Made by a program: the position numbers and the translations under genes | Shown here: positions 35,494 through 44,565 of the stretch, piece by piece | How the letters are laid out: every line of letters begins with the position of its first letter | How positions within the stretch are numbered: the stretch's first letter is position 1 | Notes under the pieces: model-generated | Seen by the model: only the letters and a program-made list of their open reading frames with translations | What the model was told of the DNA's origin: nothing | Databases searched by the model: none | NCBI RefSeq assembly: GCF_008369125.1 | Contig: NZ_VOAY01000002.1 | Span: forward strand, 124,001 to 188,000 | Direction: 5' to 3' | Length of the DNA stretch: 64,000 nt | Source: Allopusillimonas sp008369125 | GTDB lineage: Bacteria; Pseudomonadota; Gammaproteobacteria; Burkholderiales; Burkholderiaceae_B

Positions 35494-36429
35494 ATGCTGG
35501 ACGGTGTTTCGCTGGACCAAATCAGGGCCTTCATCGCCGCAGCCGATGAAGGCAGCTTCTCGGCTGCAGGACGCAAGCTCTACCGCGTGCAGTCGGCAGT
35601 AAGCGGGTGGATCGGCAGCCTGGAGGCCCAACTCGGCGTCGCGCTATTTGACCGCACAGCACGCTTTCCGAAGCTCACGCCCGAAGGTGTACTGTTGCTC
35701 GCCGACGCACGCAACATCGTGTCCGGGGTCGATACGCTGAAGGCGCGCGCCAAGCTCATGGCCGGAGGACTTGAGGCCGAATTATCGGTAGTCGTCGACG
35801 TGTTCTTTCCGACCGCTACCATTGCAGCGGCGGCAAAGTCATTCGCGGAACAGTTTCCGTTGACCCCGCTACGACTGTTTGTGGAGGGATTGGGCGCGGC
35901 GTATCAACCCGTGCTGGATGAGCGTTGCAGCCTTGGAATCCTGGCGTCGTTGCCTGTCGAGTTTCCCTCACTGGTCAGTGAACGCCTGGACGAGATTCCC
36001 TTGGTCATGGTGGCGTCACCGCAGCATCCGCTGGCCAAGTTTCGCGGCCGGATACCCAAGCGCGAACTGGCCAAGCATGTGCAACTCGTGCTGACTGACC
36101 GTTCGAGCCTGATGTCCGGCAAAGACTACGGCGTCTTATCTCCGTCGACGTGGCGGTTGGCAGACCTTTCGACCAAGCACGCATTTCTCAGGGATGGCGT
36201 TGGGTGGGGCAGCATGCCTCGGCACATGGTGGAGTCCGACATTGCCGTGGGGAGCCTGGTGCTCCTCGATGTGCGTGAGGACTTCGCATTAACCATGTCT
36301 GCTTGTTACCGGGCGTCGGCGCCACCTGGGCCAGCAGGAAGATGGCTCATCGACCACTTGAAGCGTTTGTCCGTCAATGCTCATGAGAGTGATGACACAT
36401 CCACCAGAAACGGGCCAGACCGAGTGTAG
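35494..36429 (+). CDS. LysR family transcriptional regulator
   Basis: A 311-residue LysR regulator with the HTH LDQIRAFIAAADEGSFSAAG then VQSAVSGWIGSLEAQLGVAL, and an effector domain after. The base composition is visibly G+C-richer than the genes to its left, like the downstream reductase gene, so this pair may have a different origin. It precedes the F420-type reductase gene on the same strand with a 250-base gap and is its probable regulator. Confidence 0.9.
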   Translation: MLDGVSLDQIRAFIAAADEGSFSAAGRKLYRVQSAVSGWIGSLEAQLGVALFDRTARFPKLTPEGVLLLADARNIVSGVDTLKARAKLMAGGLEAELSVVVDVFFPTATIAAAAKSFAEQFPLTPLRLFVEGLGAAYQPVLDERCSLGILASLPVEFPSLVSERLDEIPLVMVASPQHPLAKFRGRIPKRELAKHVQLVLTDRSSLMSGKDYGVLSPSTWRLADLSTKHAFLRDGVGWGSMPRHMVESDIAVGSLVLLDVREDFALTMSACYRASAPPGPAGRWLIDHLKRLSVNAHESDDTSTRNGPDRV

Positions 36430-36681
36430 TTAAAGCCCATGCGTGGATGGTGACGCAACGACTGCGCGCGTCGGCGAGCAACAGCACGCTCATGGACGTG
36501 CGCTTACCGCCATTAAGCAGTCACGTGTCCTAACATCTCAAATATAGATAGATCCCATCTAAATATCCCCTCTTTTAAAAATACATGTTGTCCGCCATCA
36601 TTTGAACAGTGCGGGGCAATCTGGGGCGAACTAATCCACGATGGCCTCGAGATTGATAAACGTTCATTCAAGGAATTCAAC

Positions 36682-37284
36682 ATGACTTACTCCATCGTCG
36701 GAACCGGCAACGTCGGTAAAGCCCTAGCGCTGCAATTTGCCCGTAGCGGCATCTTGTTCGGCATCGCCAACACGCGTGGCCCAGACTCCATCGCGCCGCT
36801 GGCCGAAGAGCTGGGCGACAAGGTTGTTCCCATGACGCTGCAGGAGGCACTCAAGGCCGACGTAATCATCCTAGCGGTGCCGTTCTGGGCGCACCGCGAA
36901 GTTGCCAAGGCCGCCACCACGTGGCAAGGCAAAATCGTCATTGATGTCACCAATGCGTATGGTGTGCCGCTGTCCGACCTGGACAACCTGCCTTCCTCAG
37001 CAATCGTGGCGAAGGCGCTGCCTGGCGCGCATCTGGTGAAGGCATTCAACCATCTGCCCGCAGGTGTGCTCAAACAGGAGCCTGCCACCGCCGCAGGCCG
37101 TCGGGTGATCTTTCTATCGAGCGACGACGAAGGCGCGACCGCGACGGTCGCCGCACTGGTCGAGAAGCTCGGCTACGCGCCGATCAGTCTCGGCAAGATT
37201 GCGGAAGGCGGTCAGCTCGTGCAGGCACGGGACAAGAGCTGGGCGCCGCTAATTTTTCAAGATCTATTCAAGAAAGAGCAGTGA
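36682..37284 (+). CDS. NADPH-dependent F420 reductase-like NAD(P)-binding oxidoreductase
   Basis: A 200-residue protein with the dinucleotide-binding motif MTYSIVGTGNVGKALALQFA at the N-terminus, followed by DVIILAVPFWAHREVAKAA and VKAFNHLPAGVL, all typical of the F420-dependent-NADP-reductase-like group. In betaproteobacteria these act as NADPH oxidoreductases of unknown partner, since F420 is usually absent. AAGGA stands before the ATG. Three bases after its stop begins a chimeric scrap. Confidence 0.85.
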   Translation: MTYSIVGTGNVGKALALQFARSGILFGIANTRGPDSIAPLAEELGDKVVPMTLQEALKADVIILAVPFWAHREVAKAATTWQGKIVIDVTNAYGVPLSDLDNLPSSAIVAKALPGAHLVKAFNHLPAGVLKQEPATAAGRRVIFLSSDDEGATATVAALVEKLGYAPISLGKIAEGGQLVQARDKSWAPLIFQDLFKKEQ

Positions 37285-37287
37285 GCG

Positions 37288-37491
37288 ATGTACGACCACG
37301 TAGTCTGGCCCGCGCGGTTTGATTCGATGACGTTGGCCATCTACGCACTGAACGACATTGACGTGACCGAGTACGTGCCCAGCCAAAGGCTCGCGTGGGC
37401 TACGACAGTCGACGGCGACGAGACCGGATCAGCGGATGGATCACTTAACGCACACACTATTGGAAAAGAACAGCATGAAGATCGAACTTAA
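37288..37491 (+). pseudogene. Short chimeric ORF downstream of the reductase gene
   Basis: A 67-codon frame beginning three bases after the reductase stop. The middle (VTEYVPSQRLAWATTVDGDE) faintly resembles a strand pattern of SRPBCC proteins, but the first and last thirds do not. It overlaps the start of the SDR stump. I read it as joined fragments rather than a functional gene. Confidence 0.3.
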
Positions 37492-37558
37492 AGGCCGCAA
37501 GGCCATCGTTACCGGATCGACAGCAGGCATTGGCCGCGCGATCGCCGAAGGGGAGTAA
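37475..37558 (+). pseudogene. Short-chain dehydrogenase/reductase, N-terminal stump
   Basis: Twenty-seven codons, MKIELKGRKAIVTGSTAGIG then RAIAEGE and a stop, carry the SDR cofactor motif TGSTAGIG and nothing else. The catalytic YxxxK region is gone. It is the leftover of a deleted SDR gene at the boundary with the siderophore-uptake operon. Confidence 0.65.
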
Positions 37559-37596
37559 AGGGCGACTCGTTTCATAACGGTACCTGCGACCTTCGC

Positions 37597-37914
37597 TTAA
37601 CGCCTGCCCCGCTTTCGCTCTCTGTTATGGCTCTTAACCAACAGTGCGATGAATGCCAGACCCGCAGCAGCACTGGTATGGCCGCTATAGACTGTCAATC
37701 CAAAGCTCCACCCCATGCTTGCTGCAGCCAGCCATAAAGCCAGCAACAAAAACAGCCAACCCGCTGCACGCAGGCCTCGGGTGAGCAGCGCGTTCAATGC
37801 GTGGCCAAACAGATCCTCCTGATGGCGGATCATTGACAGCGCCAAGCAAGCAAAGCCCACCAGCGCAAGCAGAAAAAGCACGGCATGAGTTAGCCAGAAA
37901 ACCTGGCCGATCAT
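37597..37914 (-). CDS. DUF3325 family membrane protein
   Basis: A 105-residue protein with three probable membrane helices (VFWLTHAVLFLLALVGFACL, AGWLFLLLALWLAAASMGWS, AAGLAFIALLV) and a basic tail. It matches the DUF3325 type found next to TonB siderophore receptors and PepSY proteins in Burkholderiales. It is the last gene of the receptor operon and overlaps the PepSY gene stop by four bases. Its function is not known. Confidence 0.75.
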   Translation of the reverse strand: MIGQVFWLTHAVLFLLALVGFACLALSMIRHQEDLFGHALNALLTRGLRAAGWLFLLLALWLAAASMGWSFGLTVYSGHTSAAAGLAFIALLVKSHNRERKRGRR

Positions 37915-39626
37915 GTATTTTCTCCTGCGGAAGCCGAGGCGGGTGTCACTGAGTCACTTGCAGCCGAACCGGGCGCCGAAGCACGCGTCGCTAAAGCGGA
38001 ACGTTTCTTACGCACCGGCTTGGTCCGGGGCTGATGGCGCGCCGTGCACATAGCCAAATAGGCAAGCAAAGCCGCAAAAACCAGCATGGCAAGGTCAAAG
38101 CCGGCAAATAGCCAATCGCCGTCCTGCAGGCTTTTGAACAAGCTCCGATCTGTCGTGAATACATTCAACACCGGCAACAAGACCATCAGAGCCGCAGCCA
38201 GCCAGAACAGTTCAACCCAAGCCCGCTTGGCTGGACGCATCAACGCCCAAGCCAACGTACCGGCCCAGATGATGAAGAAGCCATGGATTTCCCAGGTGGC
38301 CCGCTGCGCCATATCTAGCGGCAGCAAACGGTTAAGCCAGAAGAATGCCGTCATGGCTACCGGCAACCCCGCAATGGCGGCGATGTTCAGGCGCTCGACC
38401 AGTCGGAAGCCGAAGTAAGGCTTTTCCGGGTCAGGCAGCTTGGCTCGACGCTTGACCGTCCATAGCACCAGCCCCGTACCCACCATAGCCGTGCCAGCCA
38501 TGCTGATGATGAAATACAGCCAGCGTGCAATGATGTCGGCAAAACGCCCCAAGTGCAGGCCATACAATACACCTTGGAAGGTGGCCGCTGGGCCGGAGCC
38601 ATCCTTGAACTGCAGCAACTTACCCGATATACCATCGAACACCACGTACTGCGGTGTGGTCGATACTCGCAGTGCCTGTTGTCGAACAATGACGATCTTA
38701 GCCGCGGCATCGCCAGGATTATTTACCTGAATCGAACCCACGCCTCCCTGGCCCCAACGCTGTTCAGCCTGTTGGATAAATGAGCCGACAGGCAGAAGCG
38801 CTGCTGCCTCGCCCGCTGGTTTGCCTGCGGGCATGAAGAACCGCATTTCACTGGCAACGGCGGTTCGATCCGCCTGCGAAGGCAAGGCCTGTAAACCGAA
38901 AGGCATATACATCACCATTAAAGTGATTAGTCCGCTCCAGGTAATCATGAAATGAAACGGCAGGCCCAAGACAGACAGCCCGGCATGCGCATCCAACCAG
39001 GAGCGCTGACCTTTTCCCCAGCGGAATGTAAAAAAGTCCGTGAAAATTTTCTTGTGAGTGATAACACCGCTGATTATGGCCACCAGCATGAACATGGCGC
39101 AGAACCCTGCAATCCAGCGCGCCCACAAAGCGGACATATAGTGAAAATTGAAGTGAAAGCGATAGAAGAAATCTCCGCCGCTTGTCTCTCTAGCTTGCAA
39201 TGACTGACCCGTCTCGGCATCAAACACACCATTACCGATGCCGCGCCCCCGTGCTTGGGGGTCGCGCCAGAAGGCGCTGGCGAACGGCTGGCGCTCAGTG
39301 GGTAGAGTAATGCTGACTTGCGTGGCTGCGGGAGTCCGGGTTTGTATGCTATCCAATACGCGCTGCGCGACTTCAGCAGGTGGCAGCGTCGCTGAAGCGA
39401 CCAGTTCGGGGCGCATGTAACGCGTCATTTCCTCGCGGAAGTACGCGGCCGTGCCCGTCAGAAACATGGAGTACAGAATCCAGCCCGCCAGCAAGCCCGT
39501 CCAGATATGCAGGTCGGACATGGACTGACGTATGCCACGCGGCTTGACGGCAGGCTTGGCGGCCCGTGCCGGTTTTACTGACTCCGTTTTCGGTCGTGGA
39601 TGCGTATTTTGAATGAGTTCGCTCAT
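37911..39626 (-). CDS. PepSY-associated TM protein, probable ferric-siderophore reductase component
   Basis: A protein of about 571 residues counted from the ATG at 39626, which overlaps the DUF3649 gene stop (ATGA); the longer frame to 39731 lies inside that gene. It begins with a basic stretch, then SMSDLHIWTGLLAGWILYSM, and has further membrane segments typical of the PepSY_TM family (FCAMFMLVAIISGVITHKKI, HAGLSVLGLPFHFMITWSGL). In siderophore clusters such proteins are thought to reduce or release iron at the inner membrane. The C-terminus is Ala/Ser/Thr-rich. Confidence 0.82.
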   Translation of the reverse strand: MSELIQNTHPRPKTESVKPARAAKPAVKPRGIRQSMSDLHIWTGLLAGWILYSMFLTGTAAYFREEMTRYMRPELVASATLPPAEVAQRVLDSIQTRTPAATQVSITLPTERQPFASAFWRDPQARGRGIGNGVFDAETGQSLQARETSGGDFFYRFHFNFHYMSALWARWIAGFCAMFMLVAIISGVITHKKIFTDFFTFRWGKGQRSWLDAHAGLSVLGLPFHFMITWSGLITLMVMYMPFGLQALPSQADRTAVASEMRFFMPAGKPAGEAAALLPVGSFIQQAEQRWGQGGVGSIQVNNPGDAAAKIVIVRQQALRVSTTPQYVVFDGISGKLLQFKDGSGPAATFQGVLYGLHLGRFADIIARWLYFIISMAGTAMVGTGLVLWTVKRRAKLPDPEKPYFGFRLVERLNIAAIAGLPVAMTAFFWLNRLLPLDMAQRATWEIHGFFIIWAGTLAWALMRPAKRAWVELFWLAAALMVLLPVLNVFTTDRSLFKSLQDGDWLFAGFDLAMLVFAALLAYLAMCTARHQPRTKPVRKKRSALATRASAPGSAASDSVTPASASAGENT

Positions 39627-39898
39627 GCCCCGCCCCCATACCAAACCCAAGCAGCTACCGGCAGCAACAGCACAGCGGCCACCAACAGCCCTCCCCAGGC
39701 ACGGGTGGCAGAGCGTACAGCAAACACCCAAATAACCGCAGCGGCATAGACCAGAAAACTGGCCGTCATGCCAATCAAAGCCGCTTCAGACGATCGGACG
39801 GGCAAAGCAAGCGCAGCGACTGATAGCAAGGCCGCCAGTGTATAGCCACCGAGAATGGCAGCAGCTAAGCGCGATATCAATGGAAAATTCCGAAACAC
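39623..39898 (-). CDS. DUF3649 family small membrane protein
   Basis: A 91-residue protein with three hydrophobic helices, starting MFRNFPLISRLAAAILGGYT and ending AAWVWYGGGA. It fits the DUF3649 type usually located between a TonB receptor and a PepSY protein. It starts two bases after the receptor stop and is coupled to the PepSY gene. A role in iron uptake is inferred from this fixed neighbourhood. Confidence 0.75.
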   Translation of the reverse strand: MFRNFPLISRLAAAILGGYTLAALLSVAALALPVRSSEAALIGMTASFLVYAAAVIWVFAVRSATRAWGGLLVAAVLLLPVAAWVWYGGGA

Positions 39899-39900
39899 GA

Positions 39901-42180
39901 TCAGAAATCGACACTAGCCGAGAGCATGAAAGTACGCGGCGCGCCCAATGCCAGACTCGTGAAGTGTGGTTTTGCCCAATAAGCCTTGTTCGTCACATTG
40001 TTGACCGCTGCGCGCAAGGTTAGCGGATGGCCTGACACCTTGGTGGTATAGCGGGCACCCACGTCAAACACAGTATGGCCAGGCACCGATAACGAGTTAT
40101 CTGCATTAAGGTATTGCTTTGATGCCGCAGTCGCGTTCGCCGTGAGCGTCAGCGCTCGCAGTGCCGGGATATCCCACTCCACACCAAGCTTGGCCTGCCA
40201 TTTGGGTAGCCCTGTAGCCTGCTTGCCCTGATTAGCAGGGCTTGCTGCTTTCGTTACTTCTGGGTCTGAATAGGCGATGCCGCCCATCAGGCGCACGCCT
40301 TGCACTGGTGAACCAAAAAACCCCCATTCCACGCCCCGATTGCGCTGTTCACCGCCGAAAGAAAAGACGTTGGTGTAAGGATCGCTGTAGCTGCCTGGAC
40401 GCTTGATTTCATATAGGCTGACCGTGTGGGCGAATTCACCAAGGTCAAGTTTGATGCCGACTTCCTTCTGTTTGGTCTTGTAGGGTGCGAAGACTTCGCC
40501 CGCATTGGCTGCCGTGTTGGGTGCCATGGCGCCCTGGCTCAGGCCCTCGATATAGTTGGCATACACCGAGATTTTATCGGTTGCCTTGACCAAGACGGCT
40601 ACTGCCGGCGTGGTTGCGCTTTCTTTATAACGACTACCTGTGCGCACGCCGGTCGTACCGTTGAAACTTTCGTTGATCACTTCCTGACGACGTGCGCCAA
40701 GCGTGAGTTGCACTCTGTCCTGAGCAAACGAAAGGGTGTCCGCGAAGCCAACACTGGTCAGACGCGTTTCGGTTCTGCTGATCTTCGGTATGTTGCTGGG
40801 GCGTGCAGATTCGGGACCCCACACAGGGTTGTAGATGTTAGTCACCCAGGCCTGGGGCAGCAGGTTTCTAAAGCCGTTAAGGTGATACTCTTCGCTGTAA
40901 TGGGTGGCGTTGACCGCGAACTGATGCCCCACCGAACCCGTGCGAACTTTGCCCATCAGCCCCACCTCAGCCGACTTCCGCTCCACCTTATCGGATACGC
41001 CGCTGAAGTTGATCTGGAAGTCACCGGCCTGGTTGAAAATTTGGCCCGAACCCATATTGGAATTAAACTCCGTCTTGCTGATGCCTGCTGCGGCATAGGC
41101 TGTCAGCTGATCGGTCAAATCGAATTCACCGCGCAGCAAGGCTCCTTTGTCCGTCGTTTCATAGAACGCCCATGGCGGATTCCACGACACATCTGGCTTC
41201 GGTGGCGTAGGTAATGGCAAGCCGGGGGCAAGCGTCATGCCTCGGGTTAAGCCATTTGCCCGATCTTTACTGTGGTACAGGTCTGCCGACACGCGTGCGC
41301 GCTCACCGCGCCAGTCCAGTCCAAGGGATGCCATCGAAATTTTCTTATCCTGCGCCTTCACCGCTGTCTCGCCATCCCGATAGACGCCATTGAAACGGAT
41401 GCCAAACTGCTTGGTCTCGCCGAAGCGACGACCCATATCGATATGGCCGCCAAAATGCGAGTCCGACATATAGGTTCCCGTTAGACGCGTTAAGGGCTCA
41501 TCGCCCGCACGCTTGGTCACCAGGTTGATTGCGCCACCCGCCGACCCCTTGGGTGGCATGCCATTGAGCAACGCAGAAGGCCCCTTGAGCACGTCAATAC
41601 GCTCAAACATCTCGGGAGAGTTACGGTAATAGCCTGCCATGCCAGCCAAGCCATTGATGGTCACATCGCCCACGTCAGATCTAAAACCGCGGATCGAATA
41701 GCTCTCATTGCTCTCTCCAGGAATACCACTGGTAAATACCGACGGGTCAGTCTTGGAGATGACTTCGCTGATGTCCCTGGCTTGCAGATCTTCGATGAAC
41801 TTGTCCGTGTAGCTGATGGTGTTAAATGGCGTTTCCATGAAGTCCATGACGCCAAGTAGCCCAACGCGACCGCCAGTCGTCACTTGCCCACCCGGATAAG
41901 TCTGAACGGCTCCCCCCTCTTGGCCTTGCACCGTGATCTTCGGCAACGCAGCGACATCGTCAGAGGAAGATGTTTGAGTCTGTTTTACTTGCGCGTCTGC
42001 CACGTCACCGCTCGGCTGTGCCAATGTTGGTGTGGCCACAACTAAAGTGCAGAACGCCAGTCCGAGTAGCAATGCCATCCGCACAGCGCAAGCTGTGCGG
42101 TTCAGGGTGAATGCGGGGTATTGACTCGTTCTTCCTAGTAAAGAACATACGATGTGGTACTGATGGCACGGCGTGTGCAT
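39901..42180 (-). CDS. TonB-dependent siderophore receptor
   Basis: A 759-residue outer-membrane receptor. The ATG has AAAGGAT in front and is followed by a long signal sequence (hydrophobic core MALLLGLAFCTLVVA, cleaved near LAQ). The plug shows INLVTKRAGDEPL and the preceding GPSALLNGMPPKGSAGG, and the protein ends with ARYTTKVSGHPLTLRAAVNN and a terminal phenylalanine (SASVDF), as expected for a beta-barrel inserted by the Bam complex. It imports a ferric siderophore, probably a hydroxamate such as ferrichrome or a coprogen type; the ligand is not determined. No clear Fur box could be read in the upstream A+T-rich stretch. Confidence 0.9.
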   Translation of the reverse strand: MHTPCHQYHIVCSLLGRTSQYPAFTLNRTACAVRMALLLGLAFCTLVVATPTLAQPSGDVADAQVKQTQTSSSDDVAALPKITVQGQEGGAVQTYPGGQVTTGGRVGLLGVMDFMETPFNTISYTDKFIEDLQARDISEVISKTDPSVFTSGIPGESNESYSIRGFRSDVGDVTINGLAGMAGYYRNSPEMFERIDVLKGPSALLNGMPPKGSAGGAINLVTKRAGDEPLTRLTGTYMSDSHFGGHIDMGRRFGETKQFGIRFNGVYRDGETAVKAQDKKISMASLGLDWRGERARVSADLYHSKDRANGLTRGMTLAPGLPLPTPPKPDVSWNPPWAFYETTDKGALLRGEFDLTDQLTAYAAAGISKTEFNSNMGSGQIFNQAGDFQINFSGVSDKVERKSAEVGLMGKVRTGSVGHQFAVNATHYSEEYHLNGFRNLLPQAWVTNIYNPVWGPESARPSNIPKISRTETRLTSVGFADTLSFAQDRVQLTLGARRQEVINESFNGTTGVRTGSRYKESATTPAVAVLVKATDKISVYANYIEGLSQGAMAPNTAANAGEVFAPYKTKQKEVGIKLDLGEFAHTVSLYEIKRPGSYSDPYTNVFSFGGEQRNRGVEWGFFGSPVQGVRLMGGIAYSDPEVTKAASPANQGKQATGLPKWQAKLGVEWDIPALRALTLTANATAASKQYLNADNSLSVPGHTVFDVGARYTTKVSGHPLTLRAAVNNVTNKAYWAKPHFTSLALGAPRTFMLSASVDF

Positions 42181-42747
42181 ATCGGGATCCTTTCTGTAGA
42201 GGAGATGGTTTTTGTTAAATCGGTAATGAAAACAATAATGAGATAGAGAACTATTACCTTTAATGTTTGAACGTTTAAATCATTGCGCTGTACTCAATCA
42301 ATCTCGACAACCGTTAATGACGCCGTCGATGACGTGCTACACAGAAATCACGCTTGTACATGTGACGTACCAAGCGTTCGAATCAAAAAACAACATACGT
42401 CCGTTCTTGCAGGCACCACTTTGCTGCAGCAGCGGATTAAGCAAATTCCATTGCAATCAGATCGTTATTGCACTGAACGTGTCTACGTCAATTTGTGCTC
42501 TCCTGAAGAGCTGACAATGGCCGTCGCAGTGCCAGGCCATTACGTGCAACTAAGCCCTGATAACATCCTGGCCCGCACAATAGGCAGTGACTCAGTACCA
42601 GTCAATTGGTCTCTAATGCTTGACCGAAAACTGGGCAAAAAATCACTAACAACACTAAGACCAACAATTTGTTGCATGATAGTAAACTAATTAATAGACG
42701 TCATGCAAACCGCATACAGGATTGTTATGATCAGGCAAGGAACAGAC
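42181..42747. other. Divergent region between the TonB receptor and the TetR gene
   Basis: About 570 bases. A 135-codon plus-strand frame (42283-42690) contains RVYVNLCSPEELTMAVAVPG, which looks protein-like, but I know no family and see no ribosome binding site, so I do not call it a gene. Iron control would be expected near 42200-42250, where AATGAAAACAATAATGAGAT is only a weak Fur-box candidate. Confidence 0.4.
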
Positions 42748-43407
42748 ATGAAAACACCAAAAGACGTGGCAGCGCGCGGGCGACCTCCTACCATCACACG
42801 CGAACGAATTGCTAACGCGGGCATCCAGATCGGCTTGCCCAACATTACCTTTGTTGGCGTCGCCGCCGCACTCGGCGTCAGCCATATGGCGCTTTACAAA
42901 CACGTTTCGAGTCTTGAGGCGCTCAAACACCTGGTCGCAGAGGCCATCTTCACCCGCTGGGATCTTCCGCGGGGCGAAGGCAATGGCGATGACGGACTGA
43001 AAAATTACCTGATCACGTTCACGACATCTATACGAGAGTTCGTCAAGGCCCATCCCGGGCTAACGCCCTACGTGATCCGCAGACTGGCGGCAACCGAACC
43101 CATGCTCGCAAAAATCAGAGAGCACCAGAGCTATATTGCCTGTACGTACGGAATTTCTGAGGAAAAATCACGCTGGCTACTTGCGACGGTGGCATTCCAC
43201 TGCATCGCCGTAAGCGACACGGTATATTCGGTAGCAGGACAAGAACCCACCGTGAAAGCCGACCGTGCAGCGGAAGAAGCGGAGATGGAAACTGAATTGA
43301 TTCAGGGTATGCAAGCTCTCATCATCGGGGCACTAATCATGCTAGAGGAAGACGCAGGTCTCAACAGTTCGGCTTCGCAACCGAACGATAATCACCCTAA
43401 AAAATAA
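42748..43407 (+). CDS. TetR/AcrR-family transcriptional regulator
   Basis: A protein of about 219 residues with an N-terminal TetR HTH (TITRERIANAGIQIGL, then LGVSHMALYKHVSSLEALKH). I prefer the ATG at 42748, which has AAGGA seven bases upstream, over ATGs at 42703 and 42727. The C-terminal ligand domain has no obvious family. It is divergent from the siderophore receptor operon and may regulate it, although iron-uptake genes are usually Fur-controlled. Confidence 0.85.
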   Translation: MKTPKDVAARGRPPTITRERIANAGIQIGLPNITFVGVAAALGVSHMALYKHVSSLEALKHLVAEAIFTRWDLPRGEGNGDDGLKNYLITFTTSIREFVKAHPGLTPYVIRRLAATEPMLAKIREHQSYIACTYGISEEKSRWLLATVAFHCIAVSDTVYSVAGQEPTVKADRAAEEAEMETELIQGMQALIIGALIMLEEDAGLNSSASQPNDNHPKK

Positions 43408-43656
43408 ATAGCATTAAAGTCGGCACGGTCTTGGCAAACAGGCGAGACGACAATTCGAGATGCGGTATTTAGCGACGCAGGTGAAAATTTGATTTTTATA
43501 CCTGCTCAGAAGTAAGCCGGATTTTTTTCTACCTGCCCGTTTAGGAATATTTATGGTTGATGCACTCACCCCGAAGTAGCACCAGTCAAGCCGAAATTGA
43601 GTGCCGAACGACATTTGTGACGCGGCGCGTCACACTTTGGAAGGGCCTGAAGGTCA

Positions 43657-43795
43657 CCACCACCAGATCGTCTGCAGGAGGCAGAAGCCCAAAAACGGAT
43701 TGTTTGGGCGAGTGATAAAGGCCCTGGGCGAACTTTTTCAACCTGCCACTAGTCACTAGCTCACGCAGGTGCCTATCCACTGCTGTAGAAAGGCC
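43657..43795 (-). pseudogene. Shard of a DUF6088/AbiEi-type antitoxin gene
   Basis: On the minus strand this encodes LSTAVDRHLRELVTSGRLKK, then FAQGLYHSPKQSVFGLLPPAD, nearly identical to residues about 30-75 of the intact antitoxin encoded at 50687-51295. About nine of ten bases agree with 51057-51190 by eye. The frame then runs into unrelated residues, and neither start nor end of the antitoxin is present. It is a detached piece of the AbiE cluster 7 kb away. Confidence 0.75.
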
Positions 43796-43932
43796 CGCAT
43801 GTTTCGGCCGAATTCGCATAGCTAAATCACATAAATAGATCTAGTCAAACATACCCATATTAGGCATGATAAAGCCCAATATGGGTACGACAAACATTAC
43901 ATCGCCGTCGCGCAGTCTCTCCGATGCGCCCA

Positions 43933-44565
43933 TCAAACGAGCTCACACGCCTGCATAAAATCCAACCGTGGTAAGCGTTCGTAGCCAGAAGTGTCCCGAC
44001 CATTTCCTAGATTACAAAGAAAATTAACCCGACATGAACCGTCTGGGAAAAACTCTTTGGCTATCGCTTCAGCATCGAACCCGCCCATTGGCCCACAATC
44101 AAGCCCTAATGCGCGCGCTGCCAAAACGAAGTAGCCGCCCTGTAGGCTACTGTTTTGCAGGGCGGTGCGTTCAATTAAGGTATCGGATCGATTAAACCAA
44201 GACGCGGCAGTGGCCTGATGAGGATAAAGATGAATCAACTGATCATAAAAGCGCAGATCGTACGCGAGGATGGCGGTGACTGGAGCACTGCTCGTGGACG
44301 CGCGATTTCCTTTGTCGACCAGGGGCAGTAGTCGGGCTTTAGCATCTTCACTGCACACAAACATAACCCGCAGGGGGCTACAGTTGGCCGAGGTTGGCCC
44401 CAATGCGGCAAGCCTATACAACTCTTTCAACGTAGATGAGGGTACAGGCGTAGGCCACCAGTCTCGGTAGGTGCGCGCGTTATCAAAAAGCTGGTTAATA
44501 GCCGTGTCGTCGATACTACCGCGCTCAGCTTGGGCTTGATCCTGAATAACGTCCACATTAAGCAT
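43933..44565 (-). CDS. Nitroreductase-family protein, RutE/malonic-semialdehyde-reductase-like
   Basis: A protein of about 210 residues starting at the ATG at 44565 with GGAGGG in front; it overlaps the end of the D-aminoacylase gene by eight bases. It carries DNARTYRDWWPTPVPSSTLK, ALGPTSANCSPLRVMFVCSE and LGLDCGPMGGFD, the pattern of the RutE/HadB subgroup of FMN nitroreductases. RutE reduces malonic semialdehyde to 3-hydroxypropionate in uracil breakdown, but the other rut genes are absent here. It probably detoxifies or reduces a product of the coupled amidohydrolase. Confidence 0.82.
   Translation of the reverse strand: MLNVDVIQDQAQAERGSIDDTAINQLFDNARTYRDWWPTPVPSSTLKELYRLAALGPTSANCSPLRVMFVCSEDAKARLLPLVDKGNRASTSSAPVTAILAYDLRFYDQLIHLYPHQATAASWFNRSDTLIERTALQNSSLQGGYFVLAARALGLDCGPMGGFDAEAIAKEFFPDGSCRVNFLCNLGNGRDTSGYERLPRLDFMQACELV

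Noticed and set aside
42196..42260. Fur box upstream of the TonB receptor
   Set aside because: The A+T-rich stretch matches the consensus poorly; not listed as a site.
42283..42690. 135-codon frame between the TonB receptor and TetR genes
   Set aside because: Part of it looks protein-like, but no family was recognised and no start signal exists; noted within the intergenic entry only.
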